Shown: in pieces, positions 1 to 9,303 of the stretch
Layout of the letters: the number at the start of each line of letters is the position of its first letter
How positions within the stretch are numbered: position 1 is the stretch's first letter
Origin: JALEFZ01 sp039820545
GTDB taxonomy: Bacteria > Bacteroidota > Bacteroidia > J057
Assembly: GCA_039820545.1 (NCBI GenBank)
Contig: JBCBPW010000027.1
Location: 9,795 to 73,794 of the forward strand
Direction: 5' to 3'
Length of the DNA: 64,000 bases
Notes under the pieces: model-generated
What the model was told of the DNA's origin: nothing
The model's database searches: none
The model's input: the letters and a program-made list of their open reading frames with translations, nothing else
Program-made: the position numbers and the translations under genes

Positions 1-2238
1 CAAGCTCTTGTCCATCTGCATGAAGGCCGTACGTAGATAGACAAGTTCATCCATGCCTTCGAGTGCTTGCGAAGGTGTATCTTGGAGGTGTGTACTGGAG
101 TAGACTTTTTGGACGAGATGACGAAGAGGATCCGTAAATCGGTAGAGAATCCCTGTTGTCATCAGTAGGAAGACAACAAGGAAGAACAAACCTGCCAGTA
201 GGACAAACCAGAAGATTCGAGACGTGATGCGGTCAAATCGGTCAATGATAAAGTCATTCTTGGCTAAGACCGGGGCAAGATATTGCTCACTGGTAGATTG
301 GTTGATCAAGATCCAGCCAAAGTCATTGGTCTCAAAACTGAGGAGATAATCCGCATCTACGATGATTCCTGATCCTACTTTGCGGATAGAGTCAAGATAT
401 GCTTCGACCAGAATCTTGCTTTCTGCCAAACTCAAACGGTGGCTGCCTCCTGCTTGTTGGATACTGCTTTGGTTCAATCCCAAGAGCTGCCCAAAGCTAA
501 GATTCAGGATCGCCTCCGCTTGTGCCTGATCGAGCCAATACACATTGCCCATGGAGTCCTGCTTGGCCTGTCGTGGAATCTCATAAGGGAGAATCTGACC
601 AAACTGCCTTTGGAAGCGGACGGGATCTTTGATGTAGGCTCCCTCTCGGAGTTGTTGAATCGCTTCTGCTTGGTTGCTGGCTTTTCGTATGATATTGATC
701 ACGGCAATGACATAGTCTGTGGGGCCTTTATTGGCTCGATCTTCATAGGCAGCCACCTCAATCTGAGGCATGAGGGTATCCTGGGAGGTGGCTACGAGAA
801 GGCTGTCATTAGCAATCAGGAAGTTTTGGCCCGTTTGTAGGCCATTTTTGAGACCTGAAATGGCAAAGTTGAGATTGTAGCGTAGCAATACCGCACCTGC
901 TTGTTCTCCTTTGATATTTTTGATATTGGCACCGTGGTAAAAGTACTTCTCGCCATTGGTGGGGTTCACATAGATATCGGAGATCTCTGCTTCTTGTCGA
1001 CCGATCGCAGCCAGCCACATCTCTTCCTGAATCTCCTGATACGTCACTTCGCGTTCCCCTGGAAGCTCGCAGCAAGTAAAAATGAAACGTGTCGTATCCC
1101 CAATCCTACGTGTGCGAATGGACTTCTTGGTTTTAGGATCTGTCAGGATGACTACGTTGAGGAGGTTGGTATCTTTGCGGAGCAGGGAGCGGCTGAATTT
1201 CTCCATGTTCTGAATATTCAGCTCCTGAAAGGTGGGGGCATCGGCTAGAAGATTGGCTTTTGTAATATTTTCCAATACCGTCTGCTGGATGTCATGGCTC
1301 CGCTCATGTATATAGGTCCCATACTTTTCATAGATCTCTGCTTTGAGGCTTTCAGTAGCTTCGATGCGGATGTCGTCCTCTGTTTGGTTGAGATTGGATT
1401 TAATGTAGAAATAGAGTCCCAGACCTGCAGATAGCAGAAGCAAGCTAGATAGTCCGAGGGTTGGGAGGAGGATTTGGAAAAATGCTTTGTCTGATTTCCA
1501 GATCCTAAGATTCATCCACTTGTCGATAAGCCATCGAAAACCTGGCCATGCGGCGACGACAAGAAGAATGGACTCCAAGCCTTTACGGGAGCGTGAGGGA
1601 GATGTATCATCATGGGCGTGTTGAAGGCGGGCACGGATCTTGGCTGTTTGTGCGCCGATGCCTGTACTGGCTTGATGACTGGCTTCTTTGAGTTTTTCAG
1701 AGAGAGGAGAAGCTTTAGTTTCTAGCTCTTGGGCCTTGATCTTGAGGTCCTCCGTTGTGTTTTGTAGCGTCTCTTTCGCTTTTTGGAGGTTTTCTTTAGA
1801 GAGAGCCTCTTCTGTTTTTGATTTGAACTCTTCGGCTGTATTCTGAAGTGATTCCTTGGCTTTTTGAAGGTTCTCCTTAGATAGCGCTTCCTCTGTCTTG
1901 GCCTTAAGGTCTCCTGCGGTACTTTGTAAAGTCTCCTTCGCTTTTTGGAGGTTTTCTTTAGAGAAGGTTTCCTCTCCTTTTGCTTTCAGCTTTTGGGCTT
2001 GTGCCTTGATTTCGTCCTTGTCAATCTGTCTGATACGGTCCCACAGATTTTTGACCCACGACTGAAGCAAGCCTGGCCACGTCTTCCACTTCTTTTCCTG
2101 AAAAAAATATTGAATGGTGACTCGCGTTCTTTGAATGAGTGCACGTCTATTCTTTGGACTTCTCAAATAGGTCCATTGTACTTGTACTGAGGCAAATACA
2201 TTTCGGAAAAAACCAAGAAGGCTGGACCAAAGCTTCAT
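1..2238 (-). CDS. Membrane sensor protein with HAMP domain and N-terminal helical repeats (3' end outside window)
   Basis: An open frame of 746 codons runs from ATG at 2238 to the window edge without a stop, so the C-terminal output domain is missing. The visible order is: basic N-terminus; three 27-residue helical repeats (about residues 84-164) rich in Lys, Glu and Ala, resembling LEA-type amphipathic helices; a hydrophobic stretch near 220-240; a clear transmembrane helix about 253-276; an extracytoplasmic region of about 400 residues; a second transmembrane helix about 674-699; then a HAMP-like start (FTDPLRHLVQKV). This is the architecture of a CHASE/dCache-type receptor that would end in a histidine kinase, phosphatase or cyclase domain. 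The extracytoplasmic domain family was not identified. The long cytoplasmic repeat region ahead of the first membrane helix is unusual. No Shine-Dalgarno sequence precedes the start, as is normal in Bacteroidota. Confidence 0.75.
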   Translation of the reverse strand, partial: MKLWSSLLGFFRNVFASVQVQWTYLRSPKNRRALIQRTRVTIQYFFQEKKWKTWPGLLQSWVKNLWDRIRQIDKDEIKAQAQKLKAKGEETFSKENLQKAKETLQSTAGDLKAKTEEALSKENLQKAKESLQNTAEEFKSKTEEALSKENLQKAKETLQNTTEDLKIKAQELETKASPLSEKLKEASHQASTGIGAQTAKIRARLQHAHDDTSPSRSRKGLESILLVVAAWPGFRWLIDKWMNLRIWKSDKAFFQILLPTLGLSSLLLLSAGLGLYFYIKSNLNQTEDDIRIEATESLKAEIYEKYGTYIHERSHDIQQTVLENITKANLLADAPTFQELNIQNMEKFSRSLLRKDTNLLNVVILTDPKTKKSIRTRRIGDTTRFIFTCCELPGEREVTYQEIQEEMWLAAIGRQEAEISDIYVNPTNGEKYFYHGANIKNIKGEQAGAVLLRYNLNFAISGLKNGLQTGQNFLIANDSLLVATSQDTLMPQIEVAAYEDRANKGPTDYVIAVINIIRKASNQAEAIQQLREGAYIKDPVRFQRQFGQILPYEIPRQAKQDSMGNVYWLDQAQAEAILNLSFGQLLGLNQSSIQQAGGSHRLSLAESKILVEAYLDSIRKVGSGIIVDADYLLSFETNDFGWILINQSTSEQYLAPVLAKNDFIIDRFDRITSRIFWFVLLAGLFFLVVFLLMTTGILYRFTDPLRHLVQKVYSSTHLQDTPSQALEGMDELVYLRTAFMQMDKSL
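1745..1985 (-). repeat. Three in-frame 81-bp tandem repeats in the sensor gene
   Basis: The stretch ctttttgga/aagg begins at 1779, 1860 and 1941, giving an exact 81-bp period. Each unit encodes a 27-residue helix with the core SKENLQKAKE followed by a T/S-LQ-N/S-T motif. The copies differ at several third codon positions, so this is an established protein repeat and not a very recent slippage product. Confidence 0.85.
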
Positions 2239-2511
2239 ATAACACAGGCTTAAAAGGACAATAAAGATCTAGTACAAGACGAATGGTTCAATATGTAATA
2301 TCTCTATATTTCGTCAAATACTTATTGAAGAAAATAGAGAAATAGTAGACAATAAAGAAGGAAAGGCTATACTTACCATCGACGTATGATCCTCCACCGA
2401 GTATCAAATATTTGAAAAATGGAATCAGGTATTTTTACGGTGTTCATGCTCCCAATCTATGCTTTATTTGAAGGTGTAATTACTTACCTCTCAACCTAAC
2501 AATCATATATT
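2239..2511. other. Divergent intergenic region
   Basis: AT-rich region between the divergent sensor gene and the first T9SS surface-protein gene. It must hold promoters for both. I could not identify an exact Bacteroidota -7 element (TAnnTTTG) here. Confidence 0.5.
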
Positions 2512-4446
2512 ATGAAGTCTATTTATTTACGCACATGCACGCTCCTGGTTTTGTTCCTGGGGATGTGTTTTTTATCGGTCTCCGCTCAGACCTTGCTCTA
2601 TCAGGAGAATTTTGACAACCAACTGGGCGAAGGGTTCACAGGACCTGTACTAGCCAATGCTACCTTTACTTCCACCAACGGGAAGTGGTCATTGGAAACC
2701 TCTGCTGTTCAGGGAATATTTGACGCCAATGACCACGCAAGAGTAGAAGACAGCGCAATATTTTTTCCCCTCACAGGACTTCCGTTTGGAGATGCCTTGC
2801 AGTTTCGAGATATAGATGAGGTGGTGACTTTTCGTACCCAGTCTATCGACATCAGCAACTATGACTCGGCACGTTTCAGCTTGCGTCTATTCGAAGTAGG
2901 ATCACTAGAAAGCGCAGACTCTATTCAGGTTGCCTACATACTGGATGGGGTTCGGACGAGAGTTGTGACGCTATTTGATGACTTCTCAGGAACGGGAAGC
3001 TCATCTACATCGGATCCTAGTAATACCAATCCTTTGGTTGTGCCTGTTTCAGCAGGACAACTCGTAGGAAGTACCTTGCAGATTGAGGTCCTAGCTGATT
3101 GTAACTCAAGCTCTGAGTTCTATCATATAGACTCTGTCGAAGTATTTGGACTCGGCTCAGGTACGCCCGTAAATACACCGCCTGTCGTTACCTGTCCTGC
3201 AAATGATACGATTTACACCGATCCAGGCTTCTGTGATGTGGGGCTTCCTGACTTCCGCTCTCAAGCAATCATTGTAGATGATACGGACCCTAACCCTTCT
3301 GTCTTCCAGTCTCCTGGAGCTTCTGATCCGCTATTTGGTCCCTTCTATCTCCCAGGGATTTATACCGTGACGATTTCCGCTACAGATTCTGATGGCGCTA
3401 CAGGTTCTTGCCAGTTTACTGTGACGGTTCTGGATTCCGTTCCACCGCTCATCACCTGCCCTCCAGATCAGACATTGGCTGTTAGTGCTGATTGTGGTGC
3501 CACGCTACCTGATTATACCAATCTATTGAGTACTACAGGGGTTTGTGCCACGATTGATACCACCATACAGTTTCCAGCGGCTGGTGCATTTATTACATCG
3601 GATACAGTTGTGACCTTTACAGTAATTGACTCTTTTGGCATCAGCAACTCTTGCACCATCAATGTCACGTTGACAGGTAATGATGGAGATACGACGAATC
3701 TGATGGGGACTACTTGTGATCCGATGATGGCAGGAACAGATACCGTGATGCTTGTCAATCAGGCAGGATGCGACAGCTTGATCATCACCATGACGATGCT
3801 CCTGGCAAGTGATACAACTGAGATTGCTGCGAGCTCTTGCGACCCCATGCAAGTAGGTTCTGATACAGTAAGTCTGACCAATCAGGTAGGATGCGATAGT
3901 CTGGTGATTACAACGACGACGCTTCTTCCCAGTGACACGATTGAAGCTGATTTTTTCTCTTGCGATCCTACGCAGGCAGGTGTTGATACTACGAGACTTA
4001 CCAATCAGTTTGGCTGTGATAGCTTGACCATTGTCACTACGATCATTCTTGCCAGCGACACGACTTCCATCACTGTTACTACGACGGATTCTAGCATGGT
4101 GGGGGTAGACACCGTCACACTGACCAATCAGGCAGGTTGCGACAGCTTAGTCATCACCACGACGGAGCTTGATCCTACGATCAACATCTTGACGCTTTCA
4201 GGCAAGGTAAACGTATATCCCAATCCGACTCAAGGCTGGGTCACGCTAGACATGGGACTTGTGACAGAGCCTTTACAATCAGTAATCATCCGAGATGTCC
4301 AAGGTCGTGAGGTCATGCGTGTACAACCTACAAAGGGTCAATTACATGTACCCCTTGATTTGACACCTCAAGCCAAAGGCATCTATCTCATGGAGGTCCA
4401 GGTAGAGGGCTATCCTTCCTTCTACACGAAAATCCTGAGGGAATAA
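2512..4446 (+). CDS. T9SS-secreted surface protein with HYR domains and CDP/GCDSL repeats
   Basis: A 644-residue secreted protein. Signal peptide 1-26 ends at SVSAQ. Residues about 27-218 form a beta-rich domain shared closely with the next gene (GIFDANDHARVED is identical in both). Two HYR-like domains follow (about 222-305 and 313-393, each opening with P-P-V/L-I/V-TCP). Four 41-residue repeats (from residue 402) carry CDP and GCDSL motifs. The C-terminus (about 559-644; VYPNPTQGW start and ...YTKILRE end) is a type A T9SS sorting domain, so the protein should cross the outer membrane and be attached to the surface or released. HYR domains are Ig-like and usually adhesive. No catalytic motif is visible. 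A role in adhesion or surface structure is inference. Confidence 0.85.
   Translation: MKSIYLRTCTLLVLFLGMCFLSVSAQTLLYQENFDNQLGEGFTGPVLANATFTSTNGKWSLETSAVQGIFDANDHARVEDSAIFFPLTGLPFGDALQFRDIDEVVTFRTQSIDISNYDSARFSLRLFEVGSLESADSIQVAYILDGVRTRVVTLFDDFSGTGSSSTSDPSNTNPLVVPVSAGQLVGSTLQIEVLADCNSSSEFYHIDSVEVFGLGSGTPVNTPPVVTCPANDTIYTDPGFCDVGLPDFRSQAIIVDDTDPNPSVFQSPGASDPLFGPFYLPGIYTVTISATDSDGATGSCQFTVTVLDSVPPLITCPPDQTLAVSADCGATLPDYTNLLSTTGVCATIDTTIQFPAAGAFITSDTVVTFTVIDSFGISNSCTINVTLTGNDGDTTNLMGTTCDPMMAGTDTVMLVNQAGCDSLIITMTMLLASDTTEIAASSCDPMQVGSDTVSLTNQVGCDSLVITTTTLLPSDTIEADFFSCDPTQAGVDTTRLTNQFGCDSLTIVTTIILASDTTSITVTTTDSSMVGVDTVTLTNQAGCDSLVITTTELDPTINILTLSGKVNVYPNPTQGWVTLDMGLVTEPLQSVIIRDVQGREVMRVQPTKGQLHVPLDLTPQAKGIYLMEVQVEGYPSFYTKILRE
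3715..4206 (+). repeat. Four 123-bp in-frame repeats (CDP/GCDSL units)
   Basis: Cys codons of the CDP motif lie at 3715, 3838 and 3961, exactly 123 bp apart. The fourth unit starts at 4084, where the codon is ACG (Thr). All four units keep the second motif, NQxGCDSL. The fourth is shortened before the sorting domain. Confidence 0.85.
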
Positions 4447-4470
4447 GCCTCGAAGAGATAAAAATTCTTG

Positions 4471-4510
4471 ACATGCGGCATGCTGGTGACAGTGTGCCGC
4501 ATGTTCTTAT
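4471..4510 (+). terminator. Probable terminator after first T9SS gene
   Basis: Perfect 10-bp inverted repeat, acatgcggca (4471-4480) with tgccgcatgt (4495-4504), located 24 bp past the stop codon. The T tail is weak, so confidence is moderate. Confidence 0.5.
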
Positions 4511-5129
4511 GACTGGCTCAACGCATAGAAAGACAGCGCGAATGGTTAAAATATTTGTGCAATCCGTATAAAAGGGAAGGTAAATAGCAAAGTTTTGTGC
4601 TATTCGACAGAAAAATGGTTGTATGCACGATGAAATATCAAAGGAAAAAACAAAAGTGATACTGCATATTTCGACTTAGAATTTCTATAATATGATACGA
4701 ATTTCAAATAAAATGAATTTTCAATGAATAATTTATTCAGGAATAGTGTATTTTGTATTGGTCTGTAAATCAAATATTTATATTGAAAATATAAAGAATA
4801 GGTATTTATACCTATTGCGCCTTTGGGATGAATGTATGATATTGTATGAATTAACATTTTTGACAAAGGCAATATTTTCCTGTCTGCGTCTTCCTTGCGC
4901 TAGAATAGATAACCTGTGAACAAGTAGAGAAGTGCTGTGCCTGTTGGCATGTGCATGAGTGAGATCTTGATCACTGAATCGTAGCAAAGATGAAGACGTC
5001 CTAATCCGATACTTCCCCTGATACGCCCTGCATATTCATGCTTATGAATCAATGTAGGGGTAGAAGCTCCGTGAAGCTGATCCTTCCATTATTGTATCTA
5101 TCTTCTGTATCTTTTTTAACCCCATATCA
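4511..5129. other. Long AT-rich intergenic region with hairpins
   Basis: No convincing gene. It contains a perfect hairpin, aataggta-ttta-tacctatt (4797-4816), and a shorter one, attcat-gctt-atgaat (5034-5049). Two short minus-strand frames here have AT-driven composition and no recognisable features. The region probably holds the promoter and a long 5' leader for the gene at 5130. Confidence 0.45.
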
Positions 5130-8100
5130 ATGAAAGCCAATTATTTACGTTTTTGCTTAGTTGTGCTGGCGGGAATGCTGGTCAGCCTGACGAGCCTAGA
5201 CGCCCAGACTACGATCTACTCTGAGGATTTCTCAGGGCAACTGCTTCAGGGATTTACAGGTCCTGTTGCGGCGAATCAGACCTTTACTGCTCCCAATGGG
5301 AAGTGGACTGTCTCAACTTCTACTATTCAAGGAATTTTTGATGCGAACGACCACGCCCGCGTGGAGGATGATGTCGTAGGATTCGGTTCTACCACACTAC
5401 CTACAGGTGCGGCTTTCCAGTTTCGCGATGTAGATGAGCCTACAACTTGGCGCTCACAAGTCATCGACATCAGCAACTACACTACAGTAAACCTTGGAAT
5501 TGATGTTTTTGAGGTCGGTTCAATAGAAGCAACAGACTCTACCATTGTAGCCTATATTCTAGATGGTGACCGTACGGTATTCTTCCGTCGCTTTGATGAT
5601 TACTCAGACGTGGACGGTACAGGATCTTCCTCTTCTTCTGATCCTGGCAATACGAATCCCGTTGTCCTTCGTCCTACCATCAATGGTTTGAGCGGTTCTA
5701 CTTTGCAGATCGAAGTGATAGCAGATGTCAACTCTTCTTCTGAGTTGCCTCATATCGACAATGTCCTAGTAGAAGGCTTTGGGTTTACCCCTCCAGCGTG
5801 TAGCTTCCAGTTTGGAGCCAATTCAGCTGTATGTGACGTGACGACACAAGGCACGGATACCTACACGGCTACGTTCAACTTCTCGGGTGCTGGAAACGGC
5901 GACTACATCGTGACGGCTAGCACAGGTACGGTTGTCCTTGACAATGACCCTGATTCGGATGCTTCAGGTTCATTCCGCGTGACAGGTGTCGCAGAAGGAA
6001 CCGATGTAACAGCTACTGTAAATGGCGTGAGTTGTGTAAATGTCACTTCTACAGCCACTTCTCCTACATGTGCGCCCGTTGTCGACATCGTCATCAATGA
6101 AATTCACTACAATGGCACTTTATCAGGAACAGACTTTGACGAGTTTATCGAAATCTTGAATAATGGGCCTTCAACGGTAGATCTTTCTGGCTGGAGCTTT
6201 ACGCAAGGTTTTGCATTCACTTTCCCTAACGGATCTTCTATTGCGCCTGGTGAGCTTCAGGTCATTGCATTCGATGCTGCTTTCTTTACCTCTCAGTACG
6301 GTTTTGCTCCTGACTACGAGTGGACTTCAGGTGGTCTTTCTAATAGTGGAGAGGACATCATCATCGTAGATGGAGATGGCAATGTACAGGATGTCGTAGA
6401 CTATGATGATGGAGGCGGATGGCCTACAGAGCCTGACGGCAACGGCCCTTCTCTAGAGTTGATCGACCCCGACCTTGATAACAACCTTCCTGCAAGCTGG
6501 ACAGCTTCTATCGTCTCAGGAGGAAGCCCTGGTGCAGCGAATGGAACAGGATGTCCTTTGACCATTACCATCGGCGAGCCATCTTGTGAGTCAGAGACTT
6601 TAGGAACAGACACTTACACAGTATCTGTAGATTTTGATAACGCTACGCCTGGAAGTGACACCTATACCCTCACACCTAATGCGGGGAATGTAGCTGCTGC
6701 TTCTGACGATCCAAACACTGTCGCTACGGGTACAATCGTATATGAGAACATTCCAGAAGGAACAGAATTGAACTTTAGTTTGACATCTACTAATGGATGT
6801 AATGCCCTGATTCGTGTGACTTCACCTGTCTGTGAGCCTCAGATTCCTTTGGTAATTACTGAGATCATGTACAATCCGCTCGAAGGAGGACAAGACACTA
6901 CGGAGTACATCGAAGTGTTCAATAACAGTGGATCTGATGTAGATGCAAGCGGATTTACGTTTAGCGGTGTTACATTCACATTCCCAGCCAACTCTATCAT
7001 CGGTGCGGGTGAGTATATCGTCATTGCAGGAAATGCAAGCGGGTTCGAAAACTTCTATGGATGTGCTCCTGACTATGAGTGGACCACAGGTGGTCTTTCG
7101 AACAGTGGAGAATTGGTCTTGATCAATTCAGGTTCTGGTGCGGAAGTAGACCGTGTAGACTTTGATGACAATAATGGATGGCCTACAGAACCCGATGGTG
7201 ACGGTCCTTCGCTAGAGTTGATTGACATCAATGGTGACAATGACGATCCCTCCAATTGGGAAGCTTCTCTAGGGTTCGGTACACCAGGCGCAGCCAATAC
7301 TGGGTCCATTAGTGACTGTCCTCCTGCTGCTCCTGTATTAGTCGTCAATGGTGACCTCCTTTTGTTCCCTGACTTGACTTGGACTGAGAGCCGCTTCGCC
7401 GATAGCTACAGCATCCAGCGTTCGACTGGAGGTGCGTTTACGACTATCACTACTGTCTCTGCAGGAACAACCACTTTCACAGATACATTGCTCGTATTTG
7501 GAGTCGCCACTACGTATCAAGTATTAGCAAATAATGTCAACGGAAGCACACCTTCCAATACAGATGGAACGACTCAGCCTGCTGTAGTTCAGCCGCTAAG
7601 CTTGACATTTGATTGCTACAATGTGAATACAGATGAGTTGGTATGGAATGTCAATAACCCCAATGCGATCGGTGTACCCTATATCTATGCGCAGTGGTTC
7701 AGTGCCCAGCGTGATACAGTCATCGGTACGCCTGGTGTGACAGAGTTCCGCACGAACAATAACCCTCAGGTAACATCTGGATTTGATGACAATATCACAG
7801 GTGTCTGGTGGATAGATGAGCGTCTCCTTCCAGGTGAGCCCAATGATATCGTATTTACCATCGACTTGAGCAATACTTGCGCCTTGGGACGTCCTGCTGC
7901 TCCCGCTGCAGTGCCTACGGCTGATGGATTGTTCAACGGTCCTGCTTTCTCCTTCTTGACGACAAATGTCGATCTTGAGATGGTGAAGGGTGCTTTGACA
8001 GTTGGTCCTAACCCATTCCAGAACAGTATCTTTGTTCAGTCTGACTTGATCACTGGAAGTGCGGACGTGACATTGATGGATATGACAGGTCGTATCGTGC

Positions 8101-8225
8101 TACAGACGAAAGCAAACTTAGCCCAGCGTACAGAGATCATCGTAGGCGATCTCACACGTGGTGTATACATGCTTCAAGTGAAGTCTGACAAGTATCAGGA
8201 GACTATCCGCCTGATCAAAGAATAA
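5130..8225 (+). CDS. T9SS-secreted multidomain protein with two lamin-tail domains
   Basis: A 1031-residue secreted protein. Signal peptide 1-26 ends at SLDAQ. Residues about 27-222 are homologous to the N-terminal domain of the preceding gene. Then comes a duplicated module: Ig-like (about 224-314) plus lamin-tail domain LTD (about 317-472, starting IVINEIHYN), and Ig-like (about 475-568) plus LTD (about 571-723, starting LVITEIMYN). Both LTDs end in a GWPTEPDG...PSLELID pattern. A fibronectin III-like domain (about 730-810), an unassigned beta-rich region and a T9SS type A sorting domain (about 953-1031, VGPNPFQN to IRLIKE) complete it. Bacterial LTDs occur in secreted nucleases and adhesins, but no nuclease motif is visible here. 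Likely a cell-surface or matrix protein; the ligand is unknown. Confidence 0.85.
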   Translation: MKANYLRFCLVVLAGMLVSLTSLDAQTTIYSEDFSGQLLQGFTGPVAANQTFTAPNGKWTVSTSTIQGIFDANDHARVEDDVVGFGSTTLPTGAAFQFRDVDEPTTWRSQVIDISNYTTVNLGIDVFEVGSIEATDSTIVAYILDGDRTVFFRRFDDYSDVDGTGSSSSSDPGNTNPVVLRPTINGLSGSTLQIEVIADVNSSSELPHIDNVLVEGFGFTPPACSFQFGANSAVCDVTTQGTDTYTATFNFSGAGNGDYIVTASTGTVVLDNDPDSDASGSFRVTGVAEGTDVTATVNGVSCVNVTSTATSPTCAPVVDIVINEIHYNGTLSGTDFDEFIEILNNGPSTVDLSGWSFTQGFAFTFPNGSSIAPGELQVIAFDAAFFTSQYGFAPDYEWTSGGLSNSGEDIIIVDGDGNVQDVVDYDDGGGWPTEPDGNGPSLELIDPDLDNNLPASWTASIVSGGSPGAANGTGCPLTITIGEPSCESETLGTDTYTVSVDFDNATPGSDTYTLTPNAGNVAAASDDPNTVATGTIVYENIPEGTELNFSLTSTNGCNALIRVTSPVCEPQIPLVITEIMYNPLEGGQDTTEYIEVFNNSGSDVDASGFTFSGVTFTFPANSIIGAGEYIVIAGNASGFENFYGCAPDYEWTTGGLSNSGELVLINSGSGAEVDRVDFDDNNGWPTEPDGDGPSLELIDINGDNDDPSNWEASLGFGTPGAANTGSISDCPPAAPVLVVNGDLLLFPDLTWTESRFADSYSIQRSTGGAFTTITTVSAGTTTFTDTLLVFGVATTYQVLANNVNGSTPSNTDGTTQPAVVQPLSLTFDCYNVNTDELVWNVNNPNAIGVPYIYAQWFSAQRDTVIGTPGVTEFRTNNNPQVTSGFDDNITGVWWIDERLLPGEPNDIVFTIDLSNTCALGRPAAPAAVPTADGLFNGPAFSFLTTNVDLEMVKGALTVGPNPFQNSIFVQSDLITGSADVTLMDMTGRIVLQTKANLAQRTEIIVGDLTRGVYMLQVKSDKYQETIRLIKE

Positions 8226-8260
8226 TCTACCTACCCTCTAGCTTTTGGTTAGATCAGAGA

Positions 8261-8292
8261 GCCGCCCTACTCCCAGGGTGGCTTTCTTTTTT
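8261..8292 (+). terminator. Rho-independent terminator
   Basis: Stem gccgccct (8261-8268) with agggtggc (8275-8282), one G-T pair, followed by tttcttttttt-type tail. It lies 36 bp past the stop of the LTD protein. Confidence 0.8.
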
Positions 8293-8392
8293 GATATAGT
8301 TTAGCTTAATAGAGCTGAGCTGCTCCCTCTGTATATCCTTTTTCTTATTGTAACGGAGGACTTTATTACCCAAATTCAACTCAAAATGCTCC

Positions 8393-9217
8393 ATGAAAAA
8401 TCTACTTCTTTTTCTCTTTGGCATACTCCCACTTTTTCTTTTTGCCCAAGAAAATCCTTATCAACTGAGTTTCAGTAAGGATGCTACCCTGATAACAGGG
8501 GGCTTGACACTGCTGGTTACAGATTTCCTGCTGAGTGAAGGCATTGAGCCGCTCACGCAGGGAGAGATTGATGGTTTGAATGCAGACGATATCAATAGCT
8601 TTGATCGTTTTGCGACGACAAATTTTTCGACCACTGCCGCGACTCGTAGTGATGTGGGGCTGCTCCTTGGGACAGGATTGGGACTAGCCACACCATTTGT
8701 GCAACCGCTGATTGCCAAGGATGACCCATATGGGAAAGCATTGGGGACCCTCTCTGTGATGTGGTTAGAGACCAACTTTTGGAACCTGGGAGGAACAGAT
8801 ATTGTCAAATTGGCGTTTCTCCGTACCCGTCCTTTCGTCTACAATACATCTGCGCCCAACGACATCAAGCTAGAAGTGGACGCGCGCAAGGCTTTCTTTA
8901 GCGGACATACTTCCATCGCCGCTGCCAATATGTTTTTTGCTGCGAAAGTATTTCACGATTACCATCCTGATAGCAAGGCAAGGCCTTATGTATGGGCGGT
9001 AGCGGCGCTTGTTCCTCTGTGGACAGGCATCGAGCGCATCAATGCGGGTAAGCATTTTCCTACAGATGTGATAGCAGGCTATGCCTGGGGTGCATTTTGT
9101 GGCTGGGCCATACCACACTTACACAAGAAGAAAGGAAAGGATCATGGGATGAGTTGGCAAGTAGCACCTTATTCGGGCTGGACGGATTCAGGCTTAAGAT
9201 TGAGTCTGGCGTTTTAG
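8393..9217 (+). CDS. PAP2 superfamily phosphatase, secreted or periplasmic
   Basis: A 274-residue protein with a signal peptide (1-19, ending LFLFAQ). It contains the three PAP2 motifs: K139-x6-RP (KLAFLRTRP), SGHT at 170-173, and R215-x5-H221-x3-D225 (RINAGKHFPTD). These residues form the phosphate-binding and histidine-nucleophile site of type 2 phosphatidic acid phosphatases and related lipid or undecaprenyl-phosphate phosphatases. Only weak hydrophobic segments follow the signal peptide, so it may be periplasmic or loosely membrane-bound instead of a six-helix membrane enzyme. The substrate cannot be told from sequence. It sits alone, facing the next gene on the opposite strand. Confidence 0.85.
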   Translation: MKNLLLFLFGILPLFLFAQENPYQLSFSKDATLITGGLTLLVTDFLLSEGIEPLTQGEIDGLNADDINSFDRFATTNFSTTAATRSDVGLLLGTGLGLATPFVQPLIAKDDPYGKALGTLSVMWLETNFWNLGGTDIVKLAFLRTRPFVYNTSAPNDIKLEVDARKAFFSGHTSIAAANMFFAAKVFHDYHPDSKARPYVWAVAALVPLWTGIERINAGKHFPTDVIAGYAWGAFCGWAIPHLHKKKGKDHGMSWQVAPYSGWTDSGLRLSLAF

Positions 9218-9303
9218 ACAAAAGGGTGAGGATAGGGGAGGTTTAGTCTATGCTGAATATAAATAAGGCTGGCAAAAGCGTATACGGTCCTTCTGCCTTC
9301 TAC

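Noticed and set aside
4600..4987. Two overlapping minus-strand reading frames of 69 and 90 codons
   Set aside because: They are AT-rich, overlap each other and the hairpin region, lack homologue-like features and have no signal of translation.
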